Below are positions 9,401 through 10,387 of a DNA stretch of 10,387 nucleotides, in pieces (position 1 is the stretch's first letter; each line of letters opens with the position of its first letter). The notes beneath the pieces are model-generated. The model ran no database searches and was not told where the DNA came from. It saw only the letters and a list, made by a program, of their open reading frames with translations. The stretch comes from Chryseosolibacter sp966080355 (GTDB lineage Bacteria; Bacteroidota; Bacteroidia; Cytophagales; Cyclobacteriaceae). The DNA is taken from NCBI GenBank assembly GCA_966080355.1, contig CBHROW010000185.1, positions 1 to 10,387 on the forward strand, given 5' to 3'. Both the position numbers and the translations under genes were made by a program.

Positions 9401-9677
9401 CGCTGCCCGCAGGTGAGTATTTTACAATGAATGTTGAAGGTGTCGGTCCACCAACCAGGTTGAAAGAGCCGAAAACAGCGCTGCCCGTAAATGTGCCGAT
9501 AACGTACATGTTCGAGCTCGCATCCAGAACAGTTTTGATCGCCTGTGCGTTGCCCGATCCGGAAGCTCCGGTGAAGCTTGTCGCCCACGGGTTTGCCTGC
9601 GGATCTGTTTGCGCGTACGCATGGATGCTCGTCACCCATAGGAAAAGCGCGATGATTTTAGTTAGGGAGGATTTCAT
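3402..9677 (-). CDS. Giant secreted SBBP-propeller / Ig-like / MBG repeat protein with T9SS sorting domain
   Basis: This 2091-residue protein is predicted to be exported and surface-attached or released. Residues 1-22 are a signal peptide (basic start, LFLWV core, AYA before Gln23). Residues 43 to about 910 carry about 14 SBBP-like propeller repeats of roughly 50-70 residues, with cores like IYIGGSFNSTANF, FIGKY and WVKSFGG. Nine Ig-like BIG2-type repeats follow (912-1164 and 1324-1819), split by two MBG domains (1165-1246 and 1247-1323, both with KIYG..NPTL). Two Ig-like domains with YQW and paired Cys come next (about 1820-1896 and 1897-1977). A linker with YPCD twice leads to the T9SS type A sorting domain (2014-2091: AYPNPADREI, YPDGFYNI, RRVVVKH end). 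The start at 9677 gives an intact signal peptide; no Shine-Dalgarno or convincing promoter is seen. There is no catalytic motif. A large adhesin or surface-layer role is inferred; ligand unknown. Confidence 0.95.
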   Translation of the reverse strand: MKSSLTKIIALFLWVTSIHAYAQTDPQANPWATSFTGASGSGNAQAIKTVLDASSNMYVIGTFTGSAVFGSFNLVGGPTPSTFIVKYSPAGSVFWAQRISGTITPRDLALAGGTLVVGGTFSQTVNFNPSGTALNKTSVGNADVFLCAYNANTGTVSWVKNFGSTSDDIVLSLSSDGTDLYLGGYIAGDTEFNPEGPSLFRSPGSVSTFLGKCNATTGTFAWVRTFGMPPSGLDVAASINGFYVMGGFSSPLDLGNGIVLTPVGASDIFFAKLDGISGSTIWGRQIGSASFDMATAIAVSSTHVYILGSVSQVADINGTLLRAFSSPSVFVARFAEGDGTTIEAKQIGKMSGPAIIIPNDVSVNSTSMIVTGIFKTAQTDFNFSNPSLPMLLDPLDPVNGSSFIAKYPLGQPAQLPVVKRVGYQASFRSIAADDNAIAIAGQLTGSVDFNAGAPTVIRTSVGATSSFIARYATSTLTATMASVAGSPTSADDLGSKVRTDGNGNVYVAGNFRSYDLTVGTTHLINQGGQDAFIAKMNSSGVVQWVKQIGGPSDDYIQDLMVTTTTIGATGYFYGTTEFNIGGTSSQKTSAGDADIFLSQYDVTTGNLVWVKSFGGFGADKGNAVQVATNGIYIGGSFNSTANFNDSGTPFNLSSAGFTDCFIGKYNLSTGDMIWAIRDGGAADDAVNDLVDDGISVYATGYTYTSNSRLFVAKYSGADGTTTFFNTSAGTGSAAGIGIGLRGPLIAFVGNYSGNITYPSAGFGNAVANSVSSTSDVVYTEMDLNNGKALAAALLSFGGTGQEYATDLFCTGGDTYVTGTFTAAINGGVAPTGLTNPTGNQACFLFRAHGPMIAYATAKYGINGQTAGTGITADNTDIYLTGHFNNQIVLPSGTRSTTGLNDIFIGRFDARLTQTINFNPIGTTLTCPIPTAGLLNATSTSGAPVTYASSDTGIATITGTIITGVAAGTFNVIADQSGSPWFYPATPVSKPFTVNRGTPNIVMAPIPPKVFGDAPFPVSVSSNSTGQILFSSTNTQVATVTPNPPAIATIVGGGSTNIVAFQAMDGCYNSGSRSAVLNVAKANPVISFTSANTGVYYADPMMSVSTGGSTGAVTYSVVNGTGAATVSGNVLQLRGVGDVTVTASVATDNNYTAASTSQVFTITKAPLSASANNQTKIYGDANPTLTIAYTGFFGTDNETLFGTLPIAQTSAVLCSGVASYPITITPGSALANYNVTYADGTLSVTPADVTVTANNKTKIYGTANPTLTLTYTSKCGDDFDVLPTATTTAVTSSPVGIYPITVNPGSDPFYTTTPGAGQLTIVKADQIITFNSLPLKTYNDPSFNLSSSSTSGLPITYSSSNTAVATVLGNTVTIVGAGTTTITASQPGDGNYNAAIPVDQTLTVNKASQTISFNALPDKVYGASPFQLSATASTGLAVTFSSSNTNVIGISNGNTAVVAGAGTSTITASQAGNANYLAASTSQPQNVLKAAQSITFSPIPPKTYGNPPFTPSVSTTSGLAVTLTSSNTAVATISGSNIVIVGAGTSNITASQSGNANYLAATPALQPLTVNKADQTINFPTLPGVTYGATNQVTLGATSSSGLPITYTSSNPAVATVSGNTLTIVGAGTATITASQAGNSNYNPASASQPLTVNKGNQTVTFNPLSPVTYGTVTQFTLSASASTGLPITFSSSNTAVATISGNILNVVGAGTTTITASQAGNSNYNPGSASQPFTVNKGSQTISFTAIGTMCVPASKTLNATSSVGLPITFSSSNTSVASVSGTTITAVAAGTATITATQAGNANYNSATVTQPVTVSQPPATLAGNGSNAFCAGGSVRLTANTGSGLSYQWERDGSVIPGSQYFLDVSIAGKYTVVVTNTDACSNRSNAIDVKNGTSAVTLSPTSATVCPGSSIFITSSFITVPTNYQWKRNGTVLSGKTSDYLEVTMGGAYTVTTTTTYGCVYTSSPSNITFSSSACYPCDAMMSGSSTKGSKNVTNNIIYPCDPMTAASTEAYPNPADREINVQLADATETQLPVKVFNQIGVLVATSKVGAGESSIKLDTSDYPDGFYNIQIETGEGKIVNRRVVVKH
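4221..4463 (-). repeat. C-terminal capping Ig-like repeat (segment of the large gene)
   Basis: This codes for residues 1739-1819, the ninth and last BIG2-like repeat, 81 residues long. It lacks the YG motif of the middle repeats, has Cys1751, and reads LNATSSVG and TAVAAGT where the middle repeats read variants of VGAGT. These features are shared with the first repeat (residues 912-996), not with its immediate neighbours. Confidence 0.65.
4464..5708 (-). repeat. Five exact 249-base tandem repeats coding for Ig-like domains
   Basis: Residues 1324-1406, 1407-1489, 1490-1572, 1573-1655 and 1656-1738 are five adjacent units of exactly 83 residues (blocks 5460-5708, 5211-5459, 4962-5210, 4713-4961 and 4464-4712). 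Each has a start like QTISFN, a TYG or VYG motif in most copies, a core like SSNTAVATISGN, then VGAGT, TITASQ, a GN.NY motif and an end like LTVNKG. By eye the DNA of neighbouring units is only about two-thirds identical, so the duplications are old or diversified while unit length stayed fixed. Closest family: bacterial Ig-like group 2 (BIG2) repeats. Confidence 0.9.
5709..6185 (-). repeat. Pair of MBG (YG-type) domains inside the Ig-repeat array
   Basis: Residues 1165-1246 and 1247-1323 are two related domains starting SASANNQTKIYGDANPTL and TVTANNKTKIYGTANPTL. Later both contain a YPIT strand motif followed by PGS, and end in a short T/SVTPA- or TIVKA-type linker. This is the pattern of MBG domains found in large bacterial surface proteins. 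They separate the first three Ig-like repeats from the remaining six. Confidence 0.75.
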
Positions 9678-10046
9678 AGGTATAAGTGAGTTTTGTTGAA
9701 GCGAAAGAAAGCGGACGAAGTGTCAACTCGTGTCGGTTATGGCGAACGAACTGTAACACAGCTAGAAAAATAAATTCAGGAATCGAGTGAATCTTGCGAT
9801 CGCAATGGCGTGGTACGAGAAGAGTGAATAGTGGAGAGATTGAAATGCGTGGCTAAACGAACAGTTGCGTTCATATTGAGGCGTCTTTGGTGTTCATGCA
9901 ATCTTGTAAAAAAGGAATGTGGAAGCAAGGCGAGCGAGGAGAAGATGTGGAAGAAGTGAGGCCTTGATGGTAGTTCTTTTTGACTACGTGTTTGTGATCA
10001 GGTGGAGTAGTGGGAACGGCTCAGAGTTTCGGCATTGATCTATGCT
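9678..10046. other. Upstream spacer of the large gene, little recognisable content
   Basis: About 370 bases with no credible gene. The best promoter candidate for the large gene is TATTTTTC on the minus strand (9765-9772), one mismatch from TAnnTTTG, with no TTG at a proper distance; I do not call it. A perfect 12-base palindrome TTGCGATCGCAA lies at 9794-9805. GGGAACGGCTC at 10012-10022 repeats the start of the 51-base elements at 3141 and 3256. No RNA gene is recognised. Confidence 0.6.
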
Positions 10047-10173
10047 TCTTTTCAACGCAAAGGCGCGAAGAACGCAGAGTTTCGCAAAGGGTAATTTGTC
10101 GGTGGAAAATAGAAATTAGAAATTCCGAGCCAGTTCTCGCGCACGGAATCAACTCACTTACCACGTGCAATTC
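10047..10173. repeat. 127-base direct repeat, copy 1
   Basis: The first 45 bases (10047-10091, core CGCAAAGGCGCGAAGAACGC) are identical to 10261-10305. The following 82 bases match 10306-10387 at 68 positions, giving 113 of 127 overall without gaps. Inside are three degenerate heptamers, GAAAATA, GAAATTA and GAAATTC (10105-10125). The open frames crossing it on both strands come from the repeat and are not considered genes. Confidence 0.85.
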
Positions 10174-10206
10174 TTCGTGCCTTAGCGCCTTGGTGGCATC
10201 TTTGCA
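10173..10206. repeat. Partly inverted counterpart of the CGCAAAGGCGCG core
   Basis: This segment contains CCTTAGCGCCTTGG. Its reverse complement (CAAGGCGCTAAGGCACGAAG) resembles the core of the flanking direct repeats (CAAAGGCGCGAAGAACGCAG), so it looks like a degenerate copy in the opposite orientation. It lies between the two 127-base repeats. The match is imperfect and judged by eye. Confidence 0.4.
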
Positions 10207-10210
10207 TGTC

Positions 10211-10231
10211 CAGTGGCATATTGGCGCATCG
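10211..10231. repeat. Degenerate octamer-type repeat, copy 3
   Basis: AGTGGCAT, ATTGGCGC and ATCG continue the octamer pattern of the elements at 5-43 and 3195-3233, but in a shorter and more degenerate form. It lies between the two 127-base repeats, so this repeat type is present beside both genes in the window. Confidence 0.55.
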
Positions 10232-10260
10232 ACCAACCGACTAATTAATTTGCGTCTCCG

Positions 10261-10387
10261 TCTTTTCAACGCAAAGGCGCGAAGAACGCAGAGTTTCGCA
10301 AAGGGAAATTAGTCACTGGAAATTAGAAATTGGAAATTCCGAGCCAGTTCTTGCGCACGGAACCAAATCACTAACAACTTGCATTCC
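10261..10387. repeat. 127-base direct repeat, copy 2, cut by the window end
   Basis: This copy lies 214 bases after copy 1, with the first 45 bases identical. Its heptamers are cleaner here: GAAATTA, GAAATTG and GAAATTC at 10319-10339. The match to copy 1 still holds at the last bases of the window, so the element, and perhaps a longer array with a 214-base period, probably continues outside. Confidence 0.85.

Noticed and set aside
9765..9772. Promoter for the large gene (TATTTTTC)
   Set aside because: It has one mismatch to TAnnTTTG and no TTG at a proper distance, and it lies about 90 bases from the start codon; too weak to call.
10010..10312. Plus-strand open frame of 100 residues (and a minus-strand one at 10021-10269)
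   Set aside because: Both cross the 127-base repeat region, read through repeated units and show no domain, signal peptide or sensible start context.
10047..10387. CRISPR array
   Set aside because: There are only two long repeats (127 bases) with an 87-base gap containing other repeats, no uniform short repeat and spacer pattern, and no cas genes in the window.

Overview
The window looks like a piece of a Bacteroidota chromosome, probably a Cytophagales-type environmental relative; the order is inference. Three things point there. Both large proteins end in a type IX secretion system (T9SS) type A sorting domain, a system essentially confined to this phylum. The best promoter candidate has the Bacteroidota TAnnTTTG form, and neither gene has a Shine-Dalgarno sequence. 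The spacers also carry short tandem intergenic repeats with TTGGCACA and GAAATTR cores, of a kind I recall from such genomes.

Layout, read along the minus strand. First comes a 710-base spacer (9678-10387). It holds two 127-base direct repeats 214 bases apart at its far end and a largely featureless 330 bases next to the gene. Then comes a 2091-residue secreted protein (9677 to 3402). It has a signal peptide, about 14 SBBP-like beta-propeller repeats, nine Ig-like (BIG2-like) repeats interrupted by two MBG domains, two further Ig-like domains, a duplicated YPCD linker and a T9SS sorting domain. A clear intrinsic terminator follows (3347-3380). The next 362-base spacer carries a mosaic of repeats and a candidate promoter. 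Last is a 989-residue secreted protein (3039 to 70), with a signal peptide, about 12 delta-60 (DUF5122) propeller repeats, two fibronectin type III domains and a T9SS sorting domain. A 39-base repeat closely related to one in the spacer lies just beyond its stop codon.

The two genes point the same way, but the terminator and the new promoter between them suggest separate transcription. Both products should cross the inner membrane by Sec, cross the outer membrane by T9SS, lose the C-terminal domain and either attach to the cell surface or be released. Both are built only from repeat and adhesion-type folds, and I see no catalytic domain. Surface binding or adhesion is the most economical role, but no ligand can be named.

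I do not see a clear new system such as a defence island, biosynthetic cluster or mobile element. The least explained signals are the mosaic intergenic repeats, including a near-identical pair flanking the smaller gene, and the internal design of the large protein, whose first and last Ig-like repeats share a signature missing from the middle ones.
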